Positions 28,301 to 43,300 of a stretch of 64,000 nucleotides of DNA are shown here, one piece after another. Below the pieces are notes generated by a model, which had not been told where the DNA came from, ran no database searches, and saw nothing but the letters and a program-made list of their open reading frames with translations. This stretch comes from Calliopum simillimum (Eukaryota; Arthropoda; Insecta; Diptera; Lauxaniidae), in assembly GCA_951812925.1 (NCBI GenBank), contig OX638371.1, forward strand, positions 84,143,697 through 84,207,696, written 5' to 3'. Positions within the stretch are counted from its first letter, which is position 1; each line of letters begins with the position of its first letter. The position numbers and the translations under genes were made by a program.

Positions 28301-31300
28301 AATTTGTCGACCGTTATTTATAATTATTCATTTAGCAAAAAGTTGGGGAGTAAATTTAACCAATTAACGTGGAAAAATTCCCTCCCAAACTATTGCCTAT
28401 TGCCTTATTTTCCAATGAATTTTCGTTTCCAGAAATTTTTTTTTTTTGCGATTGCAAGCTTGGGAATAAGAGAATAAATTCTCGAGAATATTTCTGTGGA
28501 CTTTTGACAAAACAAACTAAATCCAAATTGACAACTTTTCAGGAGAGCCTAAAAACTGATTAATTACTTTTCAATAATGTGGCTCAATTTCGTTGATGCA
28601 GCGTTGAATCTCCTCTTTCCATACATTTTTACTAATCTTAAAGTGTCAGCTGTAAAATTAATTTTTTCATTTGATTCATAACGCTTCATCGCACGAATCT
28701 AACGTGAACTATGGGACACCCTTATATCTCTGGAACAAGAAATCATAGAGGCATGGTGATTATATTAATAGAAGCGTATTTAAATTTTATATTTAGGACT
28801 AAAATCCTATAGAATTGTCTTATCTCGACTTAGGTTGTTTTATCAAAAGTCGATAAGGCATTCTTTAAAACGTGTAAAGACCTCGTGTCATAAACTCGTA
28901 ATAGTTGTCAAAATCAATACGAACTTTGAAGTTTTACGAGTCACGTTTTAAGGAATACCCTAAATGACTGTTTATAAACTAGAAGACAATTATACACACT
29001 TGCAAGTAATGGGGTTTTGAATTTTTCCAGGCAGCTGAGGGCTATTTCCTAAAAATTCTATCTATGAGAATCCGAGTCCAATCTTATACGTAGGTTGCCT
29101 TTTATATTTCGGGATTGGGCAACACTAATGTCAATAGCTAAAATCTGGCAACACCATAATAAAGTTTGACATTTTTTAGCATAAACGTACTCAGAACGTT
29201 TTCACGTACGACTTGAAAAAATCAATTTGGCAAAAAAATGGAATTAACTCGTGAACGTCGTCGAATTTCGTGAAGGTCATCCAAAATCAGTTGTTGTTCC
29301 GGAAACCATTGATGCTGTGCGCCAACTGATATTGCAAGATCGTCATGTGACCTATCGTGAGATTGAGACAACCTTAGGCATTAGTGGGACCAGCATACAT
29401 TCAATATTGCATGAACACCTGGCCGTAAAAAAGGTTTGTTCTCGTTGGAAACCTAATAATTTAGCAATTGCTTAAATTTTCAATGGAAAAATTGATTTTC
29501 TTAACTCACTGTAAACAAAACAAATAGTACTTGTACATCAAAACGTTGTGAGTACGTTTATGCTAAAAAATGTCAAACTTTATTATGGTGTTGCCAGATT
29601 TTAGCTATTGACATTAGTGTTGCCCAATCCCGAAATATAAAAGGCAACCCTCGAATATGATTAGACGAATTGCATAACTAGATAAATCCATTTTTAATGA
29701 AAATTGAGATTTTAATATCATTTGACTGAAATGACGAGATTTACGATTTTAACTTGGTTTCAAGTGTCGAAATTGCTATTTTGGCAATTTTAAAGGTTAG
29801 ACACAGACTGCCCAAAATTTTTTTAATTTTTCAATTCATTATTAATCTTTTTCTTTAAAATGAGTTTGTGTCATATTAACGGCTATATGCGATTTTATGA
29901 TGTTACTTTAAAATTCTCTCAAATATCTCAAAATCCTGACATAATGGGACAATTCTCATCACGGATTCTACGCAAAAAACTACTGCCGAAATTACCTTCA
30001 GTAGCTGGGAAACAAAACGTTGTAGATCTATGCTACCTTTTCAAACTTCAATAGTACTTCAGTTCTGAGCTTTTCTAAAAATTCCGAAAAAAAAGGTTGG
30101 ATATTTTACAATTGACGCTTAAAATCCTGAAGTGAAGAAATGTTTTCATTACATCTTCTGGAATCAACGTACTAATTTTGATACGAAATTTCGTTAACCT
30201 GTGTTATCGGCATCTATTTGTAACGGCTACTCTCACAGAAATCAGATTATGGGGGTTATCGTGAATCAAGATTCCCGGGGAATTTTCTCAATCTGCCGTG
30301 TATTCTCTATTGCAGTTTAAGAAAATTCCCCGGGAATCTTGATTCACGATAACCCCCTATAAGTAGATAAAACATTAGCTGCAAAAGCATTTAATTTAAC
30401 AGCACAAGCAACACCAGCAAATAATATTTTCACAGAGAGCGATTAAAAAATCAGTTAAGATCAGAAAAGAGTCAGTTAAAGCCTTTTATTAAATAAGAGC
30501 GCATTTATTAATGTAAAGCAAAGATAAAAGAGCCATAGCCATTAAAACATAATTGACTTCTTTTTACAATTTTGAATATTCTCTTAAACAAGTAATTTCA
30601 AGAATTATCTTTGGTTAATTTTTACAAAGAGTAATGACTAAATTTGTTCTCAGAGACTTGGTGGTAACGATACATCCCATAGATAAAATGAAGTATGCTT
30701 TATTTCGTTTTTTTTGGGCGTTCTTTCCTTTTTTTTTTTCAAAACGAAATAACGCCCAAAAAAATACGAAATAACGCCCAAAAAATAAAATGACGTAATA
30801 ACGCCCAAAATAAAAAACGAAATAACGCCCAAAAAATATGAAATAACGCCCAAAATCAAAAACGAAATAACGCGCAAATTATTTTCATATAAATTTGGGC
30901 GATAATCATTTTGGAAATAACGCCCAAAATTTATTTCTATGAAAATAATTTGGGCGTTATTTCGTTTTTGTTTTTGGGCGTTATTTCATATTTTTTGGGC
31001 GTTATTTCGTTTTTTATTTTGGGCGTTATGACGTCATTTTATTTTTGGGCGTTATTTCTTTTTTTTTGGGCGTTATTTTCTTGACGTTATTTCCTAACGC
31101 CCTAAAAATTGTTAAAAAATTTTTATTTAAAAAAGTATGACATAAAAAGATAAAAAAATTTTAATTTAAAAAGAAATAAAGAGACTAAGCCTTTAAATTT
31201 GGCGCACAACGTGGGACAGTAAGAAGATATTTGATAAATTTGTACAAGAACTGTTGAGTTTATCAGAAGCAAGTGTTTTATATTGGTAAATGAATAGAAG

Positions 31301-34300
31301 TATAAAATAATATAACTGCAACACTGCGTATTTTCCGGAGAGAACTTAGACTTGCTTAGGTGTAATTCTGCGTTTTGAAAAGTGTTAGTCCACCAAATTT
31401 TCAGTACCTATGCCTCTAAAAAATTTGATGACGAATACAAAATGAGAACTTTCGTTTTGCTGAAGGTAACGGAATGATGAGGAAATTTTAGTAAGATGAA
31501 AAAAACGGCTTTACTTTCTCGAGTTTATATCCTCTTAATTATTAATCTTGGATGCATTTGGATCCGTCTAGATCGTTTTAGGATTATAAAAAAGAGCCTT
31601 GCATGATTTTTGATTATGATAAAAAAATTTTCGTAAAACTATCGCCGTTCAATATTTTGCACAAACTAATTTCAAAAACAAAAATTGCTATTTTTTATTA
31701 AATTCTTTTTTCAAGCATCATGTACATAGGTAGTCATGTTATACACAACGTAATTATACTACAAAATTACTGGACAATAATTTTCTGAATCAAAAATCAA
31801 CTTGAACTTTTTAAAATTTTCGACAAGTACAATATTTGCCCACTGAAATCATAAATGTTGAAGCACAAATTAAAAACTAAAACTTTCGGCAAATATATGT
31901 AGTCCCAACGTTATTCTCTGGAAGCCTATTGATCTCATATTATTATTTTCGTCCCTCTAAGGATGCATAAATCCAACAATAAACAAAAATATTAATATCT
32001 AAATATATAAACAAGCGAAAATAGAGAAAAGAAGCATATACTATGCAGTTAAAGTCATAGAAGTGAATAATTGGATTCGGAGAACTTTTATCTGACGAAA
32101 GCATATGAGGGCTGGCCATAAACTTTACGACGCTCATAGGGGAGCGGTTAGGGATAGCGTGGCGCTTTTAATATTTTTTGTATTTTTTACTTCGCCTACT
32201 GTCACATAGAGGGATGGGGTTAATTTTTGATGAATGTTCCAAGCAAGTAGTTTTCAGCAATCCAAAGAAAGTGCACTGTCAAATATGTGAGCTTGAAGTG
32301 GAAAAACATATCAATCGATTTATATGCCATGTTGGCTATGGTGACAGACGGCTATTATGGATCCCATTTCGTTCGTTCTATGATGCATCAATTAACATAA
32401 CGCACACGTATTTCAAAAGTGTATTAATTAGTTCAATAGGGGTTTTCACACGCAACGTTGTTATTTGTATTCGTTAAATTTGTTACATCTTGCCAATTGT
32501 GAAGACACTTTTTTGTACGTCAGTTATTAATCGTTAAAATATTTTCAACACAGCTGATATGGCAAGTAAGACTATAAAAATTATACACAAAAAGAATAAA
32601 ATGCCTAAAAAAGTGCGAAATCTAGGGACTTTGACTTCCTGAATCCGAATCCGGGGTCCGTTTTTTTCCAGAACGTCATATGACATCAATATTTTTTAAA
32701 TCCATCCAGGGCTTCCCAACTTATAGCGGTTTTCATAGAAGATATATCCGGATCTTCCGATGGATATATCTCCGAAACTAGGCCTGAGATAACTTTTTTG
32801 ATCACATATTCTTTTTAAGGGCTAAGAATTCAATGATAAAAAATTAGTTTTAGAATTTTAGCGAATTTATCACTAAACGACACAAGAACCTTATTTTGAC
32901 CTCCATATGACCTTGAAATCTTTTTTCTCAGACGTTCTGAAAAAAAAACTAGTAAGGGTGTTACCTTTGGCCTGGCCAAACATTAAATACCCTACACAGC
33001 AGTATTTTGAAAATTTTCCTAATATGGGAGGTGCCACGCCCTCCAAATTCACCCAGTTTTTTCTCAGAGTTTGCATTTATAGTTCTTAGTATTTAAGTGA
33101 AATTTGGTTGGATTATCTGAAAAAATATTTTCAGAATAGCGTTTTGAAGCTTTTGCTTATATGGGAGGAGCCACGCCCTCTTGTCCGATTTTATCCAGTT
33201 TTTGCTTAACGCTTGCATTTATAGTCTTTAGTGTCCGAGTCAAATCTAGTTTGATTATCTCAAAAAACGCTTTCAGTACAGCGTTTGGTGCCACGCCCTC
33301 TTGTCAGAATTCGACCAGCTTTTTCTCAGAGCTTGCGCTGACAATTCGTAGTATTTATGTGTATTTTGGTTGCATTGTTGTGAAATATACTCCAAAATTT
33401 GCATTTTGAAGATATTTTTTGTATGGGCGGTAGGCGTGTCCGTTGACCGATTTCGCTCATTTTCAATCCCCCGAGCTAACTTTGACGACGAAGGCTGTGT
33501 ACCAAATTACATTGAATTATCTTGCTTAGTTTTCCCAAAAAATGTATTTCCACACACAGCCGTTACCCAGCCAGCCAGCCAGCCAGCCAGCCAGACAGAC
33601 GGACATGGCTGATCAAGAATATATATATACTTTTCCATATCTGCCACGCCTCCTTCTCTGCGTTACAAACGGAAGGACAAAGTGAATATACCCTGGGTGT
33701 AGGGTATAAAAACGGACTCCGGATTCGAATTCAGGACGTCAAAGTCCCTAGGAACCACATAGTCTGGTCAGAACGTCATGACATTTTTTTTTTTTTGTAA
33801 ACCTGTGTAATTAAACATTTGATTGAAAAAACGATTCAAGTGTTGTTCGTTAAGCCGGCATTTTGTTAAATTTACAAAAACAAAATACGTGTAAAAATTT
33901 CCCGAATAACGAATAACAAATAACAACATTATTAGATAACGCAAAAAATTGTTTTTGGGGTCATAAAATAAAAAAAAGTGTGAAATATATACAAGAATAT
34001 GGACTAGGTCAATTTGCAAAAATGTTTTATACTGACAAATTTTTCACTTCTATGCTTTTGACCCATACATATGAGCTGTTTATTTTGGAAGGAGTTTCAA
34101 TTCAATTACTTTGGTGTACTCGTATATATGACTTTATATAATTTTTATCATATTTTAAAGCAATTTGAGGGGGACTTACAAAATTTTCAAAAAATGAACG
34201 ACTCATATGTAGGTATACATATGCATGTCAATATGTATGTATGTAAATAAAGATGCGGATGCGTTCACCAAACGGTTCTCACAGACCTTGTGAACAAAGT

Positions 34301-37300
34301 TTTTCAGCGTAGTAATTAGATAGCAAAAGAAATTAAAAATTCTGAAAAGCATTTAGTTTTTTATCATCAAATGTAAGTTACCGTTTCGCAGACCGTTTTA
34401 TTTTCTTTAAGGCTTGCGTAATCTTCTTCACAGAAAGTCTGTTGGTCGGATGGATGAAAAAATTTTCTATTAGAAAAAGCTCATATTCAATTCCAATATA
34501 AAATTAAAAAAAAAAAAAAAAAATTTAACAAAAACACAACATAGCAAAAATTTGCCGAACCCAAATGATCTATATATGACTGCAAATAGGGTTGAGGGAC
34601 TTTATTTGTTTTCCAGAAACTTTTTGTGAATCCTTAAACTATTTATTTTATGCGTTTTAGTATGATCATCACAATAGTTAACCCTAGCTCCGGTTTTTAG
34701 GAAAAAGTTTCAGATTGTTACCCTTTATACATACTAAGTAGGGGAGTATCTGTAGTTAAAAGTCGTAGAGTCACATTCTAATATCTTTAATTCTAATCGA
34801 ATAAAGACTAAATAAATTGAGATTAATTAAGACATAAAATGATCATCTATTGGAGTATGATACAAAGACCTGTTTTCGAGCAGTCATATATCACTCATTT
34901 CAGCTGTTTTATTAAAGGTAGCTATTTAAATAATGTATGTGTTATAAAATAGATTTTCGTTGATATCAACCTCAAAAAGCTTAAAATTATTTAATTAAAT
35001 GGTTATAATTTTATGTTTCAGCAGTACCTGCCTGCGTGTATTTATGTATATATTTTTCATAAATATAAAGAAAAACTCCATACCATAAGTATGTTTTTAT
35101 AACTATAATCTGAAGAACAAAAATGTTTCACCTACAACTCTAAACTAATTTTCAGATATACGAAACAATTAAAACAATTAAAAAACTACAAAAACCTATA
35201 CAAAATCTGAGGATCTAAATTCATATTTATTCTTATAATCTAAATTAATTTTGTTTGGCTAAAAATTTTTAAGCTAAGCGTTATAAAATAACTATATATT
35301 TATATATTCAGAATACGACTTAATATATAGAAAAGAATGCAGATGTTATAAATCAATAGCATGTTCTATCTAAAAAGTAAAATTTTTTCTAATTAAAGTA
35401 CTTACGGGTTAAATAGGATTTTGGTTTTTGGACAAATACGTATATTGAAATGTAAATAATTTTGTATTTTCGACTATTGAGTATACGAGTATGTATGTAC
35501 GAGTATATAGTATGTAAAGGAACTACAGCAACAACAGCTGAAAATTATTATTTACTATCGAGTATTATAACCCAAACGATGACTATAGTATTTAAGTAGT
35601 ACCAATAAGTTTCGGCATTATAACTCTCTATGATCTACAAATAAATATATGTTTTTTTTTTAGTTAATTTATTACGAGTATATAGTTCCTATAGCGTTTA
35701 TTACTAAATGCTGCTGCAGACAATTAAGTTATGTCAAGTTACATTAACAACTTTACTCTAATCGTAGGCTACGTTATGAGCGTAGGAACAAAAACGCTTA
35801 AGAGTGTACATATGCTGTTTTTTTTTTTTTTTTTGCTTTGAAATATTTGTACCTCACGTGTTTGTAATTCCCATAGAGATTCGTTAATTAATACTTCTTC
35901 GGTAATATTCTGTGTATTCGAGTATAATGCGTAGGTATTATTTTAAATTTTTAAAAAAGTAAAATTTTAATCATTTTTCTTTAAAACATAATAACTAAAT
36001 TAAAATTAAATTTAAAATCATATTTCAAGTGCTTAAAATATACATAGAAAATTAGATAAGTGTATCTCTTTTGACAACGAAGCTTAAAACTTATGGTAAC
36101 TTACCGCATTTTCCCTGTGATCATAAACTGGCATGGAGACTGTTATCATAAAAATATAGTCGTTTGTGTCGGTTGGTTGATACCATTTCTTTTATATGAA
36201 AATAAAGAAAAAGTTTAAATGAAATTTAGAATTGAATAAATTTTAGAACTTAAGAAATATACAGCCATTCCATGCTAAGCGTAACAAGATTTTCCACACC
36301 CCTCCCGATTTCGCTGGTTACATGGTTTCGTTTCTTGTCTAATCTGATAGAAATAGCTTTTTTTGGATTCAAATGAGAGATAGTTTTGTCTTCTTTCCAG
36401 AAAACATATTTTAGAAGATTTAGAAAGTAGGCCGACAACACTGTTTTTACCAATCTTAGTACTAAAATGGTAGTAAAAATAGTACTTTTTGCCATATTGC
36501 AGAAAACATACTTTGTGCTAATAGCCTGATTAACTACCTCTTCAAAATAGGTCACAAAATGAAGATCAGTTGAGAAATGTCCTGGTTATGAAAATTTTTA
36601 AGAGTTTTGTAAAGAAGTTTCGGTCCATTTCATGCATTGAAAAGTTCAAAAAATCATAACTTCTAAGCCGCGTAACATAATATATTTTTTTTTTCATATG
36701 AAACGTGATTTTTTTTCTTTCCAAAACATTTATTTTGGAAGGTCAAAAAGGTAGGTATCGGAGCAATTTTTGTAGTTAAATACTAAAATAGTAGTAAATT
36801 TAGTAATTTAAATTAAATATGAAAACAATTACTTTGTGCTTATTCAATACCATTTCAAAAATGGTCTGAACACGAAAATCGGTTAAGTAACGTCCAAGTT
36901 ATTGACAATTATGTGACAAGAGTTTGTCACAATTTACTAATTTTTTCACTCTTTGCTGGCTCCATAAGCCACAAAAAAAGCCATCAGGTTAGGGATGAAA
37001 CGAAACCATGTACCAAATTTCAGCGAAATGAATAACTAGTAAGGGTGTTACTTTTGGCCTGGCCAAACATTAAATACCCTACACTGCATAGTTCGAAAAT
37101 TTTTCTAATATGGGAGGTGCCGCGCTCTCTTGTCCGAGTTCGCATAGTTTTTACTCATAGCGTGCATTTATAGTCCTTAGTATCTGAGTGAAATTTGGTT
37201 GGATTACCTCAAAAAACTGTTTCAGTATAGCTCTTTGAAACTTTTGCTTATATGGGAATTGCCACGCCCTATTGTCCGAATTGGCCTATTTTTTTTTTCT

Positions 37301-40300
37301 CAGAGACTGCGCTAACCATTTCTAGTATTTGTGACTATTTTGGTTGCATTGTCGTGAAAATACTCTTCAGGATGCATTTTGAATATTTTTTTTTGTATGG
37401 GCGGTAGGCGTGTCCGTTGACTGATTTCGCTCATTTTTAATAAAACGAGCTAACTTTGACAACAGAGGAGGTCTACCAAATTTCATCGAATTATTTTGCT
37501 CAGTTTTCCCAAACAAAGTATTTCCACCACAGACAGCCAGCCAACAAGCCAGCCAGCCAGTTAGCTATAACGGCTCAGGTGGTGGCGCTGATCAATAATA
37601 TATATACTTTTCTATACCTGCCACGCCTTGTTCTCTGCGTTACAAACGGAAGGACAAAGTGAATATACTCTGGGTGTAGGGTATAAAAACGTTGACAAGG
37701 TTTTCGAGGAACTTACACGTTTTACAGAATACTCACAATAAAATGTTATTAATACAGTAAAATAATGCTCACCTCTTTGTTACGCCTATAATTACGTTTT
37801 TTTATTTCTTCTGGTTCTAACATACGTATGTTAACGCGACGATATTCCCAAACATCTTCATGTTGATCTTTACGTTGCTTCAACTCCCATTTATAGTTGG
37901 ACATTCTAGGATCCTTTTTTTTATATAAAAAGGAGTAAATTTTATGCTTATATTTAAATATTAATAAACTCACCACAACATCGGCATATACTTGCGTCCA
38001 AATGACTGGATGATCATGTTTACCCAATACTAATGGTCTCGCCATAACTGGTATATAATTTAAAACCATCTCTTGTACCTCAGCCGTGTCACTTAGATGT
38101 ACATAATAACCTTGATTTGCGCACGCCATCCATTTGATATCTTTAACGTCGGCCACCTCTTTACCGATTAAATAAGTGAAAACACGTACCGGTCTATAGT
38201 CTGGGTCCTTGCCGTTATATTGTTCAAAAATATCCTCATAGCTAAAAGGCGCACCGTCACTCACAATCATTATCGCTTGATTGCATAGTGCACCACGTAA
38301 CTCAGAACGAAATTGTCCCAAAACCTCAAAAGCCTTTGTTAATGCAGCTGAATAATTGGCGATCAAATCGGCTGTAACTGCTTCAACCCCTTCTTTTAAT
38401 TCCCAAATGTTAGCAAGATTTGCCTGCCGAAGTTTATGGTTTTTAACATTTTATAACGATCAATTTTTGTTTTTTTTTTTTAGACCACGAGTTGAAACAG
38501 AAATTAAATTAGAACATTTTTATATCTTAAGAAATCAACATATGGGTGATTCTTAGATAACTGTACTTTTTGTGTCCTATGGCGATTTCACCTTTACAGT
38601 AGGTTTTTTTTTCACATAAAACAATAGGAATTATGTTTTTCTAATAGAGTGGATCGATTTTACTACCAAATAACTATTGGTTGCAAATATACCCCAAATG
38701 TCGCAAACGTGACATGTCTTTTTCAAAAACATAACGATGAAAAACGGCCAAAGAACGGAAATGGAACAGGAAACAAGTTATTATACACATTGAATAAATA
38801 CTTAAGGCTACAATATTCTGAGCTCATCTGCAGTTTTAAATAATTTTTTGAACTCGCAATTTCGAATTGAATTCTGTCCCCTTGTTTTGGAAAAAATATT
38901 TTTCTTGAAAACATTGGAGGTTATCGTGAATCAAGATTCCTGGAGAATTTTCTGAAACTACAATAGAGAATGCACGGCATTCTGCGAAAATTCCCCGGGA
39001 ATATTTATTCACGATAACCCCCATTATGTTACGACAACATGGTACCTATTGTATCAATCAATAGACTTGTTAATTTTTCGGTCCAGATCCTTTGTATGTT
39101 ATTGAGAGGTATCATTTCTTTAAAGGCTTATAACTCGGAAACTGAGAATCCACTTGAAAAACAGTAAATTATGTCTTATTGATACTAAATTTGGCTGTCC
39201 GAATCCATTGACAGATAATTTTACTTGTTGTTGTTTGTTTTAAGTATATTTCAAAACAGTGATTTTTTCACTTTTCAGCAAGGATAACTCAGGACTCTGA
39301 TGTAATAGAAAAAAATCAAGATCAGATTCGCAATTAGAAGATCCTAGTCCACCATAAACGGCTATAAAAACAGAGGACAGAAAACCATAGTTGATCTTTA
39401 GAGCGGTAGGGGATACAAAAAAATGGACGACCAGAAACATAACATTGTTGGACAATTAATCTTGAAGTGTAAATTTGTCACTAAATGCAATATATCTCTC
39501 ATCAAAATGCTTCATTTATCCGTAGTGTGGATAAAACGTCACAAACCTGGCAGCAAAATTTCTTAATTTCGACCTCAAAAACGTTAATTCACAGTTGTAG
39601 TTGATCTACTTAAAAGGTGAGTTTTATGACTGTTTTTCACACAAGATAACATGAAAAAACTTGCTAAAATCCACAAAACTATCTGCCAACTTTATAACTC
39701 AAAAAAGCACAGTTGTCTAAGAATCACCCATATATATCTACGAACAGCGTTTCAAACACCTATAGTGCAATAATGTTTGAAAAATAGTGTATGTACATAT
39801 GTTATATAGTTTAGTCAATGATGCTAGAAATTCGACAAAACGTGGAGCCACGAAAATAACGTAGCAATGCTATGCTAATGTTACATTTTTGAAATCAAAA
39901 CCATAGCTTGCGTTATGTTCGTCCTTATACGTATAAGGGTGAGCCATCTGCTGATAGGTTATTAATAAACACCGCTCGATGAAGCCGTAGTTAACAACGA
40001 AATGGTATTGAATTTTTTCGAATTTACAATTTAAAAAGAAGTTCGCTTTGTTCGGATACCGAAATAAAAAGCATCATTGACCATTCTAATGAGTATATAG
40101 TGCGATTATGCATATCAAATTTTGTATACTTGAACGAGATTATCCTCAAAACATCCGACGACAGGCTTGACAAAATTGCCAAAAGCGTAGATGTTCACAA
40201 AGTCATTTGTCCCTAAGGTATCAAGTATGGTTTTAACAACATGCTTTGCGATATCTAGCCTCTGTCCTGTCATTGAGCCTGAACTGTCCAAAAGAATGAT

Positions 40301-43300
40301 AACATCTTTTGGACTTGTTGCCGCTTCCATAAACCACGAACGTAAACGACAGTCGTAAAGATCAACTGGATCCTCTTTCCATTTCGATGCCGGAAATTGA
40401 CGCATAAAGCCAGTTGAGCTGCCATAAAATTGCCATGAGAGTGTTGGATCGTTTTTGTAATTATCACGAAAAATCTGATCCAAATTCTCTGACCATTGAA
40501 TTGCTTTTATAACTTCCTTAGCTATACATGTTTTTGATGATGGAGATTGTAAGTTTAAAATGTCGTTATTTTTTGTATTAAGTTTTTTAGTTATGGTGTT
40601 ATGATTTTAGTTTTTTCATTATATTACGTTATATCGATTAAAATTATAATTAATATAGTTTTTGATGAATTGTTTTAAATCATTTTTGTAGATGTTGAAA
40701 AAAGAAAAAAAAATACACATTTATTTTAGTATTTTTGAATATGTATTTAATTTTTAGTATTATTGCAGTGAAATGCAAAGAATTGGCTGTTACTGTCTTG
40801 CTGTAAAAGGTGCCAACTGGAGTTGGCGGATCACATGAATTAGTAACAAATAGGGGTATCACTTGCCCCAAAATTCATGTAAATTTCAGGTTCACACGGG
40901 CACGTCAATTTGGTGAAGCTACCTCGTTCGTGTTTGCATACCGAACCTAATGAATTTAATAGTTTTGGAGAAGCCAATTTCTCATTAATCATATTTACAC
41001 TATCTAAAGATCCTTTACATTTTATACATAACAGTAACCCTTCGGCAGCTTAACAGTCGTCAGCCATTTAAATTAAATGTTTTAATATATTATATCTGTG
41101 CAAAGATCGAAAAACCAGGTATCGAGCTTTTTTTGTTGAAAATGAGTTATGTAGTCCATGGTATTGTTCTCGGTGAGATCTACTAGCTGGTATCACCAGA
41201 TATGCTCTAGAACTTGTAGTTCCTTAGAAAAACAACTTGAAAAATCGGATATTGTGATCTTTCCTTATATCCACTTAAAATTTAAATATGCTCTCCTGAA
41301 AAATTATGAAAACATGCGATATTTGCACAGATATGATGTATGTAACAAAATAAAAAATAATTTTTGTTGTTCAAACCTCGATCGTAGACGTTTGTCGGTA
41401 CGTGTACTGAGCTAAGGCTAACGTTAACGGAGGCATTGAATTCAGCATTGTGCGTTAGAACAATGATTTTGGGATCCACCCAAATTTTATTTTTGCCTTC
41501 ATCGTCAAGTTCTTTTGGTGGTTTAGTTGGCATAATTTCTCCTGGTTCTATCATTTCCTTGGCGTTATAGTATGAGAAATTTTGGTTGGCCTCTTCATTT
41601 TGATGTGAAAGAGCGGTATTTTCTGCTGCGTCCATTATGCGCTACATCAATTGTTTTTTTTTTTTTATAAATTCAATTTAAATAATAATGTTTTATGTAA
41701 AATTTGCAATGGATTTTTTTTCTTAGTTTTTAGAGTCCAATAATTGTACATATACTCACTCGGACAGCGCTAATTTTTAAATCCATCATCATTTTGATTT
41801 CATTCGCCATATTCTCAACTATTTTTGCGCCAGACCTTGGGACAACTTGTGCTTGTTTGAAGCTCTGTAAGGAAAAAAAAGCATGTTTTTAAAACATTAA
41901 TGTTTATTATTACCTATAATTTATCTATAGAAGGCATGGTGTTCTGGTTACCGGAATAATCCCAACGGACATAATCACAGCTCCGAAAATTTTTCGGTCA
42001 TAATCCCTATTTTGGTATTGGAAGTAATGTCTGCAAATTTTTCGGACATAATCCCAATGGGGGTTATGTCCGAATTATTGACGGACATAGTCCCCATTCA
42101 CGAAATGGGGATTATGTCCGTGGGGATCATGTCACGGAACCTGGTGTTCTTACCTAACTCGGGTGAAAAAAATACAACGGTACTAACGGTTATGTTGTAT
42201 TTGTTCGTGACCCCATATTAAAGTTTAAAATTAATATTTCTTTACCGACGCGTGTTTTTTAATTTTTAAAAATCAGTTATTAGTTACTAATAAATTAACG
42301 ACTCTCTTTTTTTTAATATTAGTTGTTAAAATTAATGGAAAATACCAGGGCTGCATAGTAGTTTTTTTTTTTTTTTTTTTTGCAAAAATTGGGAAAAATA
42401 TTCAGATTTATGGAAATTGTTGATTTATGATTTTACAGTGGGGATGAATTTTGAAAATGTCACATTTTTGGTGATTTAATTTAAAAAAAAAAAAAAACAA
42501 ACAGCTTGGCCAAAAGTATAAGGCACCCCAAAAAATGCATAATGCATGTTTTTATAATTAAGAAATGAATAAATTATTGGTCAATGTTTTTATACCCTGC
42601 ACCTAGGGTATATTCACTTTGTCCTTCCGTTTGTAACGCAGAGATGAAGGCATGGCAGATATAGCGTCACCTCCTGAATCGATATAGCCATGTCCGTCTC
42701 ACTGGCTGGCTGGGTGGCTGGCTATGTGTGGAAATACACTTTTTGGGAACACTGCCTCCCTTGGCAAAGTTAGCTCGTCGGATTAAAAATTAGAAAAATC
42801 GGTCTACTGGGTCTACCGCCCATACAAAAAACTTATTTAAAATGCAACTTTAGAAGTATTTTTCACGACAATGCAACCCAAATACAAATAAATACTAAAA
42901 AATTGTAAGCGCAAGCTCTGAGAAAAAACTGGGCGAATTCGGACAAGAGGCCGTGGCACCACCCATATAAGCAAAAGTTTCAAAACGCTATGCTGAAAGC
43001 GTTTTTTGAGGTACTCGAACCAAATTTGACTCAGATACTAAGAATTATAAATGCAAACTCCCAACAAAAATTGGGTGAAATCGGACAAGGGGGCGTGGCA
43101 CCTCCCATATAAGCAAACGTTTCAAAATGCTATACTGGAAGAGTTTTTTGAGATAATCCAACTCAATTTCACTCAAATACTAAAGACTATAAATGCACGC
43201 TCTAAGCTAAAACCAGACGAACTCGGACAAGAGGGTGTGGCACCTCCTACATAAGCAAAAGCTTCAAAACTCTATACTGAAAACGTTTCTTGAGATAATC

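Larger units (their letters stand above)
23482..36104. other. alpha2/delta intron 8 (12.6 kb), repeats only
   Basis: Holds three mini-me/DINE-like copies (24113-25039, 25179-26155, 32948-33712), a 53-base tandem repeat (27798-27990), a deleted mariner (29091-29650), a palindromic MITE (30249-30358) and a foldback array (30700-31100). From 34000 to 36100 it is simple AT-rich intron with A and T runs (34507-34524, 35818-35834). No host exon is seen. Confidence 0.7.
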
